Assembly (NCBI GenBank): GCA_018672475.1
Contig: JABHFS010000038.1
Location: forward strand, 62,001-126,000
Origin: Gemmatimonadota bacterium
Lineage (GTDB): Bacteria; Latescibacterota; UBA2968; UBA8231
Length of the DNA stretch: 64,000 nt
Reading direction: 5' to 3'
The notes under the pieces are model-generated. The model did no database searches, was not told the DNA's origin, and was given only the letters and a program-made list of their open reading frames with translations. Position numbers and translations under genes: made by a program. Of this stretch, positions 1 to 6,874 are shown piece by piece (the stretch's first letter is position 1; each line of letters opens with the position of its first letter).

Positions 1-719
1 AGTTTTTTGTGATCGGAGCCTGTTTCTGCCCAATAGCGCAACGCACCTGTGCGGATTAGTACCACGTCGCCAAACTGCAGCTCAGTATGTTGCCGCTTCA
101 GCGCGCCCTGTAAGTCTTCGGTTGTTATGGTGTATTTAGACGGAAGTGCATCCACCCCCTTGAAACCTGCAACATCAATTAATACGCCGCGAGCGATGAT
201 GGGCGGAATGGTTTCAGCACCGCTCTTACGCACACCCCAATCACCACCCCAATCGTCCTCAGCAAAGCCATTGTACCAGTGGCGGTCTTCGCCGACAACT
301 ATATGCGCGAGTCCATCAATCTGAGTTGCGACATTGTCGCTGATAAATAGCGCACACGAGTGAAAAGCGGTACCTGAGGCGTTGTTTTCGTGCGTTGGAA
401 GAAAAGGCGGTAAATCCCCTTGCTGTCTGACCCCGTTCGGCGAGCGAAAAGTCATGATCTCTCCAGGTGAGTGACCAGGCCATTTGTAGGATTCTCGGCT
501 ATAAAGAATTCCGAGATCGCGTATCTCTCCCTTTTTGACAAGCGATAGAGCCGATAGAATGCTAGTCGGCGTGATTTCGTTTAGCGATCCAACTTCGTCG
601 TTTTCGCCCCAGACCCATCCCCAACCCTGTCCTTTTTTCCAAGCCAGTGGTTCGGCACCGACAGCCACGGTCATGATGGTGGTGGACAGAAGCAGTGTTA
701 ACACAAAACGAGTATGCAT
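1..719 (-). CDS. exported cyclase-family (kynurenine formamidase-like) hydrolase, partial
   Basis: The gene runs off the left edge, leaving 239 N-terminal codons. I translated it directly: ATG at 719 is preceded by AAGGAGAG at good spacing. Residues 1-22 form a signal peptide (MHTRFVLTLL then a hydrophobic run ending VGA), so the product is probably periplasmic. The mature part has the pattern of PF04199 'cyclase' hydrolases: GWGWVWGEND and GSLNEIT (about 33-50), a metal-site-like TQIDGLAH (D135, H139), ARGVLIDVAG (about 177-185) and GDVVLIRTG (about 217-225). Family members are metal-dependent hydrolases acting on cyclic amides or esters; the substrate cannot be read here. The canonical HxGTHxD box is not obvious, as only the D and H of TQIDGLAH align easily. 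Confident on family, not on function. Confidence 0.85.
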   Translation of the reverse strand, partial: MHTRFVLTLLLSTTIMTVAVGAEPLAWKKGQGWGWVWGENDEVGSLNEITPTSILSALSLVKKGEIRDLGILYSRESYKWPGHSPGEIMTFRSPNGVRQQGDLPPFLPTHENNASGTAFHSCALFISDNVATQIDGLAHIVVGEDRHWYNGFAEDDWGGDWGVRKSGAETIPPIIARGVLIDVAGFKGVDALPSKYTITTEDLQGALKRQHTELQFGDVVLIRTGALRYWAETGSDHKK

Positions 720-955
720 AATCTCTCCTTAGTTGTGCATGAGTCCCGCGCGCGTGACTACGGATCAAGGTCTTAGCCCCCGGCAACTACTGCGAAACGC
801 CGAACGCTGCTCAGAATATTTGGCAATCTATGTTGGCAATAGCAACAAGAGTATCAACGGATCGCTATTGGCTCGGCCGGCTCGAGATATTTGCTTTCAA
901 AGTACGGCCAATCTGCAGAATTGTATACGCAAATCGTATCACAAAAGCAAGCACC

Positions 956-1408
956 TTAGATAAACTTGACCACGACCAATAACACGATGGCGATCATCAG
1001 CACGGTCGGCGCTTCGTTGAGGATGCGGAAATACTTCTCGCTCTTTTGGTTGTCGCCGCGTTCGAAGGCCTTGCGTTGCGCAGAGAGCATACCGTGCACC
1101 GCGCCCATGGCGAGGACTAGGACCAGCTTGGCGTGCATCCAGTAGCCGGTGCCGGGGCCACCGGCGCCGGTGGTGATGATCAGTAGGATGCCGGTGAGAA
1201 AGGAGATGATCATCGCTGGGTTCATAATGAACCTGAGTAGCTTGCGCTCCATGACCTTGAAGGTCTCGTCGGCTTCGGAACCGGGGGTGACCTGGGTATG
1301 GTAGACGTAGAGGCGCGGTAGGTAGAACATGCCGGCCATCCAGGATATGATGAAGATAATGTGGATGGCTTTGAGCCATAGATAATACTGACCTAGGAAT
1401 TCGCTCAT
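956..1408 (-). CDS. hemJ: HemJ-type protoporphyrinogen IX oxidase
   Basis: A 150-residue integral membrane protein with four hydrophobic segments, the usual length and topology of HemJ (UPF0093/TIGR00701). It oxidises protoporphyrinogen IX to protoporphyrin IX in the inner membrane, the penultimate step of haem synthesis. Visible family features are the N-terminal WLKAIHIIFIISWMAGMFYLPR block with the conserved His (about residue 16), a Tyr/Arg-rich first loop, ERKLLRFIMNPAM in the middle, and YWMHAKLVLV with a second His. The ATG at 1408 has GAGGAG about nine bases upstream. It stands alone; no other haem gene is nearby. Confidence 0.93.
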   Translation of the reverse strand: MSEFLGQYYLWLKAIHIIFIISWMAGMFYLPRLYVYHTQVTPGSEADETFKVMERKLLRFIMNPAMIISFLTGILLIITTGAGGPGTGYWMHAKLVLVLAMGAVHGMLSAQRKAFERGDNQKSEKYFRILNEAPTVLMIAIVLLVVVKFI

Positions 1409-1470
1409 CGGGTGGATCTCCTCTGTACGGTGGTGATCAGTCCGGCGTTATAAGGCGCCGAGAATACGAG

Positions 1471-2037
1471 TCACGGGGAATGTCTGGGCTTTGTGATTTC
1501 TAAGGGTTCATCGCCGGGTAGCGCGAAGTGTCGGGTGTAGAACTCTGCCTTGGGCAGGCCGGACTGGTCGCGCATAGCATAGAGCTCTTGGCGGGTCAAC
1601 GGTTGGTCGAAGGGCGACGGCGTGTTATGTGAGCGGGCCAGTCCGCAGGCGCCGGAAAAGGCATCCCTTATGCGTTGGCCGTGCCCAGACAAGAGCGCCG
1701 AGGGTATTTCGTCCGGCGCGAAATAACGCAACTCCAGCACCTCTTCTACCTGGCCCTGCAATTGGCCGCTCACCGGACGCGCGGCGAAACAGGACGCGTG
1801 TATGGCGTGGCCGTTCCAACTGTGCTGTCGGTGGTACAGGCCAATCAGATACGATAGCTCGACGTGCAGGCCGGTCTCTTCCAAGGTCTCGCGCACGGCG
1901 GCCTGGGCCATGGATTCGCCGTCCTCCACCGCTCCGCCCGGCAGGCACCAGACTTCGAAGTCCTCGCGTTTGGTGAGCAGGATCTTGCCATCGTCAATCA
2001 CGGCGGTACAAGCGCCCATATTGATCAATTCATGCAC
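1471..2037 (-). CDS. Nudix hydrolase
   Basis: About 188 residues. The Nudix box (GX5EX7REUXEEXGU) is complete at residues 35-57: GG, then E41, RETLEE and TGL. Such enzymes hydrolyse nucleoside diphosphates linked to another moiety; the substrate here is unknown. The preceding [15 protein letters not shown] is typical of a broad bacterial subfamily. I chose GTG at 2037 because it overlaps the last 8 bases of the upstream SGNH gene and has AAGAAG just before it. ATG at 2019 is the alternative. A longer open frame reaching 2103 lies inside the upstream gene and is unlikely. The overlap implies translational coupling with the SGNH hydrolase. Confidence 0.85.
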   Translation of the reverse strand: MHELINMGACTAVIDDGKILLTKREDFEVWCLPGGAVEDGESMAQAAVRETLEETGLHVELSYLIGLYHRQHSWNGHAIHASCFAARPVSGQLQGQVEEVLELRYFAPDEIPSALLSGHGQRIRDAFSGACGLARSHNTPSPFDQPLTRQELYAMRDQSGLPKAEFYTRHFALPGDEPLEITKPRHSP

Positions 2038-2689
2038 CTTTCTTCTTGTAGGCGCGCACGGTCTCCAGAGCGGTCCCGTGCAGCGCCTTGATGGTGCTGT
2101 CATCTAGATCGATACCGATCGCGGGTATGGTCCTAGACCGGCCGATAAAGAGCGTCGCGTAAAAGGTGCAGGCGGCCAGATAGGAACCGGCGAGGTTCGG
2201 GTGGCTCTGGTCCTTGTCGTGCAGGACGATATCGGGATGCGTCGCCAGGCAGTGTTGCCAGGCGACGCCCGCGGGCACAACGGTTGCGGCCAACTCGCGC
2301 CCTACTTGCGTATAGGTTTCGCTCAAGATCTCTTGCGTTTCGGGGGCGTTCTGGCGTGCCCAGGTCATATAGAGCACGGTCTGCGCCCCGGCTTCTTTAA
2401 TGGCGGTGTCGAAATCGCGGATATTCTCCGCGGTGCGCGTGGGGTTTTTGACCGGCAAGGTGCTCTGTTCCTGCAATACGACATAATCTCGACGCGCCGC
2501 CTGCATGCGTTGTTGCGCCTCGCCCTTATTGAGGTGCGTGCGCAGGGGAGCGCCGTTGACGCTGATCAACTCGTGTTCGAACACGCCTTTATTACCGGCG
2601 GAAGTTAATTGCGCCACCAGTTCGGGCAAGTTGTTGCGGGCGGTGAAACTATTGCCGATGAAAAGGGCGCGGTGGATGTTTTTGGCCAT
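2030..2689 (-). CDS. SGNH/GDSL-type hydrolase
   Basis: A 219-residue protein with the SGNH fold signature: block I is FIGNSFT with nucleophile Ser14, and block V is DKDQSHPN with Asp160 and His163. No signal peptide is seen, so it is probably cytoplasmic. SGNH hydrolases remove acyl or acetyl groups from carbohydrates and other esters. ATG at 2689 has AAAGGA seven bases upstream. Its stop overlaps the start of the Nudix gene, forming a two-gene unit. It is read away from the promoter region shared with the plus-strand gene at 2828. Confidence 0.82.
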   Translation of the reverse strand: MAKNIHRALFIGNSFTARNNLPELVAQLTSAGNKGVFEHELISVNGAPLRTHLNKGEAQQRMQAARRDYVVLQEQSTLPVKNPTRTAENIRDFDTAIKEAGAQTVLYMTWARQNAPETQEILSETYTQVGRELAATVVPAGVAWQHCLATHPDIVLHDKDQSHPNLAGSYLAACTFYATLFIGRSRTIPAIGIDLDDSTIKALHGTALETVRAYKKKGA

Positions 2690-2762
2690 GGTCCGTCCTT
2701 TGTTAAGCTAGGCCCTGCTCAACATAAACACCGTCCCGTACCGCGCCAAGTCTTTGCGGGGT

Positions 2763-2791
2763 TTGACACATTCTGGGCCCTGTGTTATAAA
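2763..2791 (+). promoter_or_regulatory. sigma-70-type promoter for the TIM-barrel gene
   Basis: Perfect TTGACA at 2763-2768, a 17-base spacer, and TATAAA at 2786-2791, followed 36 bases later by the ATG at 2828 with GGAGA before it. This is the clearest consensus promoter in the window and lies in the divergent gap after the SGNH gene start at 2689. Confidence 0.75.
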
Positions 2792-2827
2792 AGGACCGCT
2801 CGTTCCTACTTATCTGGAGAAAAGACC

Positions 2828-4219
2828 ATGCAGCGCTTTTTGGGCATTACAGTACTCGGCGATTTTATCCTCAATGAAGGCGTTGAGGGCGTGCTCGACA
2901 ATTTGCAAAAGTGTGGAGCCACGGCCGTGGCCTGTAACCCGACGGTAACCGCGCCCAGCGATGAGGGGGAAGGCTCTTACCAGCCGCCGACCGACGCCGG
3001 CAGCAGCCCGCGGCTTTTTGACCGGCCGCTGTGGGGCAAACGCGGATTGTGGGTGCGCAGCGGCGCCAGTTACCAACCCGAGGAGGAGTTTTATCGCGAC
3101 ACGCCCTACGCCCCGCGCAAAGTCAATGACCTGACAAAAGAGCACGGGCATATCATCGGTGAATTCGTCGACGGCGCGATCGCACGGGGTATGGAAGTGT
3201 ATTTCCAGGTTGACGCGACCCGGCCGCCGGGGCTGCGCGAAGAAGATATGCCGCGCCTGCCGAATGGCGAGTTGCCGCACAATCGCATGGCTGAGTCCGG
3301 GAGTTTGGCCAGCCCGGCGATCCGTTCGTATATCCGCGCTTATGTGCGCGATCTGTTTAACGCCTATCCGCAAATCAGCGGACTGCGACCCGACTGGCCC
3401 GAATATCCTTGCTACAAACTCGACGAGGCCTTCCAGGACTTTGGTCCGCATGTGCGCGTTTGGGCAGAGGAGCGCGGTTTTGACTTTGGCCCGATGCAAG
3501 AGGGGGTCGCGCGGTTCTACGATTTTTTACACGGTGGCTTGAAGAACGAGCACTTGGCGGATTGGGCCAGCCCGGAGCGCGGTCGCTTCGCGTTAGTCAA
3601 CGGCCTGCGCGACGCGCCGGGCGTGGCGCAGTGGCTGCGGTTGAAGTCGGCGCTTTCGGTGGATTTGTTGCGCGAGTGGCGCGCGGCGCTGACGGCCTAC
3701 GGTGGCGAGGACAAAAAACTTTCGGCGAATGCCTTTATGCCGCCACTGACCTTGTTCACCGGTTTTGATTTTGCCGGTGCGGCTCGCTTTTGCGATGCGG
3801 TCTCGCCCAAGCTCTACACCATGCACTGGTCGGCGATGGTCGAGTTTTGGGGGCGAGTATTGCTGGAGCGCAACGACGGGCTCGATGAGACGTTGCTGGT
3901 GCGTACCTTGGCGCAGCTCTTTGATTTGGGAGATGAGATTGACGCTAAAGGCCTGGACGACTACGGCTACCCCGAAAACGACGAGCCGCATCCGGTGCCC
4001 GACGGGTGCCAACTGCGCAAGATCGCCCAGGTGCAGGCGGCGGCCGGCGAAGGCATGGCGGTCACGCCCTTGGTGCACGGCTATGGGCCGTTGGACGATT
4101 TTATGCGGCGCTTTCGCCTGGTGGCTAATAGCGAGGTGGACGGGATGTGGATCAACCGCTACGGATATCTAGGCGACGATAAGATCGAGGCAATCGGAAA
4201 ACTCAATCAAGGACTTTGA
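2828..4219 (+). CDS. glycosidase-like TIM-barrel protein, specificity unknown
   Basis: A 463-residue cytoplasmic protein. It starts MQRFLGITVLGDFILNEG and reads like a glycosyl-hydrolase-type (beta/alpha)8 barrel: strand-like segments ending in acidic or aromatic residues recur (MEVYFQVDATRPPG, ISGLRPDWPEYPCY, LSANAFMPPLTLFTGFDF, VSPKLYTMHWSAM, MAVTPLVHGYGP, VDGMWINRYGYLG). No signal peptide is present. I do not recognise a characterised family and assign no substrate. The start is fixed by the promoter at 2763-2791 and the GGAGA box. A longer open frame beginning at 2609 overlaps the divergent gene and is rejected. The gene is monocistronic, apart from a broken small reading frame just downstream. 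Confidence 0.7.
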   Translation: MQRFLGITVLGDFILNEGVEGVLDNLQKCGATAVACNPTVTAPSDEGEGSYQPPTDAGSSPRLFDRPLWGKRGLWVRSGASYQPEEEFYRDTPYAPRKVNDLTKEHGHIIGEFVDGAIARGMEVYFQVDATRPPGLREEDMPRLPNGELPHNRMAESGSLASPAIRSYIRAYVRDLFNAYPQISGLRPDWPEYPCYKLDEAFQDFGPHVRVWAEERGFDFGPMQEGVARFYDFLHGGLKNEHLADWASPERGRFALVNGLRDAPGVAQWLRLKSALSVDLLREWRAALTAYGGEDKKLSANAFMPPLTLFTGFDFAGAARFCDAVSPKLYTMHWSAMVEFWGRVLLERNDGLDETLLVRTLAQLFDLGDEIDAKGLDDYGYPENDEPHPVPDGCQLRKIAQVQAAAGEGMAVTPLVHGYGPLDDFMRRFRLVANSEVDGMWINRYGYLGDDKIEAIGKLNQGL

Positions 4220-4222
4220 GCC

Positions 4223-4433
4223 ATGGCTGACGAGCAAAAGCAGAAGGAACAAGCTCATTGAGGAGTTGGTTGGGTTGCGCTGGGAAGTGGCGCTCTTGCG
4301 GGCAAAACAGGATGGGCGCCACGAGCGGCGGCTCGCGTTACTCAATGAGGTCAACGGTGTCACTTTACTGCCGGGGACCGACACTTCACCTGTTTTACCA
4401 GATAGCGAAAGGGACTGGAACACCTTTGCTTGA
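4223..4433 (+). pseudogene. small coiled-coil-like ORF broken by a frameshift
   Basis: ATG at 4223, with AAGGA nine bases upstream inside the end of the preceding gene, opens MADEQKQKEQ and then hits TGA. An adjacent frame continues with KLIEELVGLRWEVALLRAKQ and about 40 more residues to a TGA at 4431. The joined product would be a roughly 70-residue charged, helix-forming protein. The break could be a real frameshift or a base error in the assembly. No family is recognised. Confidence 0.4.
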
Positions 4434-4512
4434 ACTGACGCCGTCTTCATTGAATCTCTCCATAACGGGACAGCGAAGAGTTGAGATGGAAAAGACGGCA
4501 ACCCTATAGCAG

Positions 4513-4647
4513 CTAGGTAAGGGCGTGTTCGATGAGAATTTCGGCACGGTTGAGATCGAATGGCCGCAGTGACAGATGACACTCGCTATTCGCAGCGCGG
4601 ACAACGATATTCTGCCACTGCGAATGGTAAAATTCCCCGAGGAATAA
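4513..4647 (+). pseudogene. probable C-terminal remnant of a PhoD-like alkaline phosphatase
   Basis: One reading frame gives LGKGVFDENFGTVEIEWPQ, an in-frame TGA at 4570, then QMTLAIRSADNDILPLRMV and a TAA at 4645. The 'NFGTVEIEW ... MTLAIR' pattern resembles the C-terminal strands of PhoD-type phosphatases. The same frame also has a TAG just upstream (4507) and no start, so this is a decayed tail, not a gene. The family assignment is tentative. Confidence 0.4.
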
Positions 4648-4683
4648 TTAGCTAGTTGGGGCGCAGTACGTCCCGGTGACCGC

Positions 4684-5751
4684 TCAGCGCGATTTCAGAT
4701 ACTGGCCGATGCGCTGCAGCCCTTCTTCGATCTTGTCGACGTCGAGCGCGTAGGAAAGCCGTACCCGGTCCGGCGCCCCGAACCACTCGCCCAAGTAGGT
4801 GATGGTATTGTAGCGTTCGTAGAGATCCCAGACGAAGTCTTCGGGGTCTTCCACTTTGGGCATGACGTAGAAGGCGCCTTCGGGTTTCCATAACTCCAAC
4901 CCCAGATCGAGCAAGCCTTGGTAGATCAGGTCGCGGCGCTGGCGCCAGACTTCGAGTTGTTCTTCGATAAAGGAGACGGGCACGCTCGTCGCCGCCAGGG
5001 CCATTTCCTGGCCGAGGATATTGGTGTTCATGGAGGTGTGCGTCTTGATCGCGATCGTTTCCTGCACGAGTTCTTGGTCGAGCGACCACAGATAGCCGAC
5101 GCGGAAGCCGCACATGGCGAAGGTCTTGGAGAAGGAGTTGATCGTGACGACATGCGGGCCGGCGATCAGGTAGTTTTCGCGCACGTAGATCAGGTCTTTA
5201 TAGACCTCGTCCGAAAGTACGTAGACACCCAGTTCGCTGGTGATGGCCTCGATTTTTTTCAGCGTGTCGATGGCCTCGACCCTGCCGGTGGGGTTGGAGG
5301 GCGAGTTGATGATGACGGCCTTGCAGTCTGGCACTTTGGCGGCGAAATCGTCAAAGTCGATGCGCCCGTCGATGGCATCGGTGTAGACCGGCTCCATGCC
5401 GGCGAAACGTACGATGTGCGGGTAGGAATAGTAGTAGGGGCGCGCTATAAGCACTTTATTTTTTTGCGGGTCGCCGCGGCGGGCGATAGCGCGCAAGACC
5501 AGGTCGAGTGCTTCGGAGGCGCCGTTGGTGACAACGAAGCTGTCGGCCGTGGAGCTGGGATATTGGCGGGATAGGGCCTGGCGCAACTCGCTGGTGCCCT
5601 GGATCAGGCCGTATTTGAAGTCGCGGTAGTCGGGTAGGATCTTGTAGACGGCGTCCGGCGGCGGCAGGTCGGGTTGACCGGAGCCGAAGGAGATGATATC
5701 CTCGCCCTGCACGCCGATAAAGAGCGCGGGGGAGAGCTGTTCTTTACCCAT
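4684..5751 (-). CDS. PLP-dependent aminotransferase class I/II
   Basis: About 355 residues, fold-type I aminotransferase. Visible are GSGQPDLPPP near the N-terminus, VTNGASEALDL (cofactor phosphate region, about 74-84), NSPSNPTG with Asn153, DEVYKDL (D181, Y184), the Schiff-base lysine in SFSKTF (K209) and a final GAPDRVRLSYA with the substrate-carboxylate Arg. It transfers amino groups between amino and keto acids; the specific substrate is not deducible. I chose ATG at 5751, which has AAAGGA five bases upstream, over the longer frame to 5817. It diverges from the PqqD/YkgJ pair. Confidence 0.9.
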   Translation of the reverse strand: MGKEQLSPALFIGVQGEDIISFGSGQPDLPPPDAVYKILPDYRDFKYGLIQGTSELRQALSRQYPSSTADSFVVTNGASEALDLVLRAIARRGDPQKNKVLIARPYYYSYPHIVRFAGMEPVYTDAIDGRIDFDDFAAKVPDCKAVIINSPSNPTGRVEAIDTLKKIEAITSELGVYVLSDEVYKDLIYVRENYLIAGPHVVTINSFSKTFAMCGFRVGYLWSLDQELVQETIAIKTHTSMNTNILGQEMALAATSVPVSFIEEQLEVWRQRRDLIYQGLLDLGLELWKPEGAFYVMPKVEDPEDFVWDLYERYNTITYLGEWFGAPDRVRLSYALDVDKIEEGLQRIGQYLKSR

Positions 5752-5890
5752 GGTGTCCTTTTCGGTGTATATTGGTGAAGTTATTTTATGAAAGTACAAT
5801 AAGGGTGGAATAGACACCAGTGGGAAGGTGTACGCGGCGGACGTATCAGGACACGGCGCGATCGGCCACTACTCGTCATGGGGGTCTCTT

Positions 5891-6169
5891 ATGTCGGTAT
5901 CTTTACAAAGCACCATCTCTCGCAACCCCGACTATGTCACGAACGAGATAGACGGGAGTCTTGCCATGATGAGTCTTAGCACAAACGCATTCCACGGACT
6001 TAATGTGGTGGGCGCGACGATCTGGGCTTTTTTGGCGAAGCCGGCCAGCGTTGAAGCTATCGTTGCCCATATACTAGACCGCTTCGAAGTGTCAGAGCAA
6101 GAATGCCAGCGTGATGTTTTGAGCTTTGTCGAAGAAATGCTCGACCGAACGACGATACTCATAAACTAA
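5891..6169 (+). CDS. PqqD-family peptide-chaperone-like protein
   Basis: A 92-residue protein with the layout of PqqD (PF05402): two short strands (TISRNPDYVTNEIDGSLAMM), LSTNAFHGLNVVGATIWAFL, then a winged-helix-like EAIVAHILDRFEVSEQECQRD and FVEEMLDR. Stand-alone PqqD proteins bind leader peptides for RiPP-modifying enzymes, but many have no known partner. The start at 5891 matches the usual family start; the ribosome site is weak. Thirty-nine bases downstream begins a YkgJ cysteine-cluster protein, so the two are probably co-transcribed. No radical SAM enzyme or precursor peptide is visible beside them. Confidence 0.8.
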   Translation: MSVSLQSTISRNPDYVTNEIDGSLAMMSLSTNAFHGLNVVGATIWAFLAKPASVEAIVAHILDRFEVSEQECQRDVLSFVEEMLDRTTILIN

Positions 6170-6208
6170 TAACTGGCGTCTAAAACGCGGCAGGTTATTG
6201 TATAAAAC

Positions 6209-6697
6209 ATGAGCGATACAAACCCCGAACAAGCGTTGTGCAAAGGTTGCGGCTTCTGTTGCGACGATACGCTCTTCCCGCATGCCGTCGTCGAAAAAGA
6301 CGAGGTTCTACCGCCGGGTTTTGAGGAGGTGGTCGAAGAGGGCAAGCGCTACTTTACGCTGCCTTGTTCCCATTTTAATGGGATGTGCACGATCTATGAC
6401 AAGCAGCGTGGGAGCATCTGCGGCACGTTCCAATGTTCGGTGCTTGAGGATGCTATTGAAGAAGAAATATCTTTTGTGGAAGCCGCCGATCTCGTCGCCA
6501 AAGTACAATCGCAAAAAGCGCGTATTAACCGACTATTGGCAGCGTACCCGGGCGCGACGATTAGGGACCGCTATGCCGAGTTTGAACGACAGCACGCTGA
6601 GCGAAAAGATACGATGGAGTTCAAACTGCAATACAAAGACCTATTGATAGAATGGGTTGTCTTCAAGGCGCGGCTTAAGCGTTTTAGCCCAGAGTAG
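6209..6697 (+). CDS. YkgJ-family cysteine-cluster protein
   Basis: A 162-residue protein of PF03692. The N-terminal LCKGCGFCCDDTLFP carries the CxxCxxCC cluster; further cysteines lie in LPCSHFNGMCTIYDKQRGS and ICGTFQCSVL, giving the eight-cysteine pattern thought to bind Zn or Fe-S. The C-terminal half is a charged alpha-helical region (about 95-160). Family function is unresolved. It follows the PqqD-like gene by 39 bases, a pairing that suggests joint action on a peptide or metal-dependent process; that is inference. Confidence 0.82.
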   Translation: MSDTNPEQALCKGCGFCCDDTLFPHAVVEKDEVLPPGFEEVVEEGKRYFTLPCSHFNGMCTIYDKQRGSICGTFQCSVLEDAIEEEISFVEAADLVAKVQSQKARINRLLAAYPGATIRDRYAEFERQHAERKDTMEFKLQYKDLLIEWVVFKARLKRFSPE

Positions 6698-6874
6698 GTT
6701 TGTGCAGTCTGCGTCTGCAGGCGAGGGATACTGGGGTGACCATGGTGGGTATTTTTAAGTCTCCCGGGCCGTCGCGACCACTCCCCCGGCCTCTACCTAT
6801 AATATTCTGCCCCCGGACAGTTGCTCGCGGAAACGCTGGAGCAGGGTCTTTCTCTGGGCGGGCCATTCTCAAGC

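Noticed and set aside
5891-6697. A full RiPP cluster around the PqqD-like gene
   Set aside because: No precursor, radical SAM or transporter gene is visible between 4.2 and 6.9 kb; the C39-like gene at 49.9 kb is far away and lacks transporter domains.
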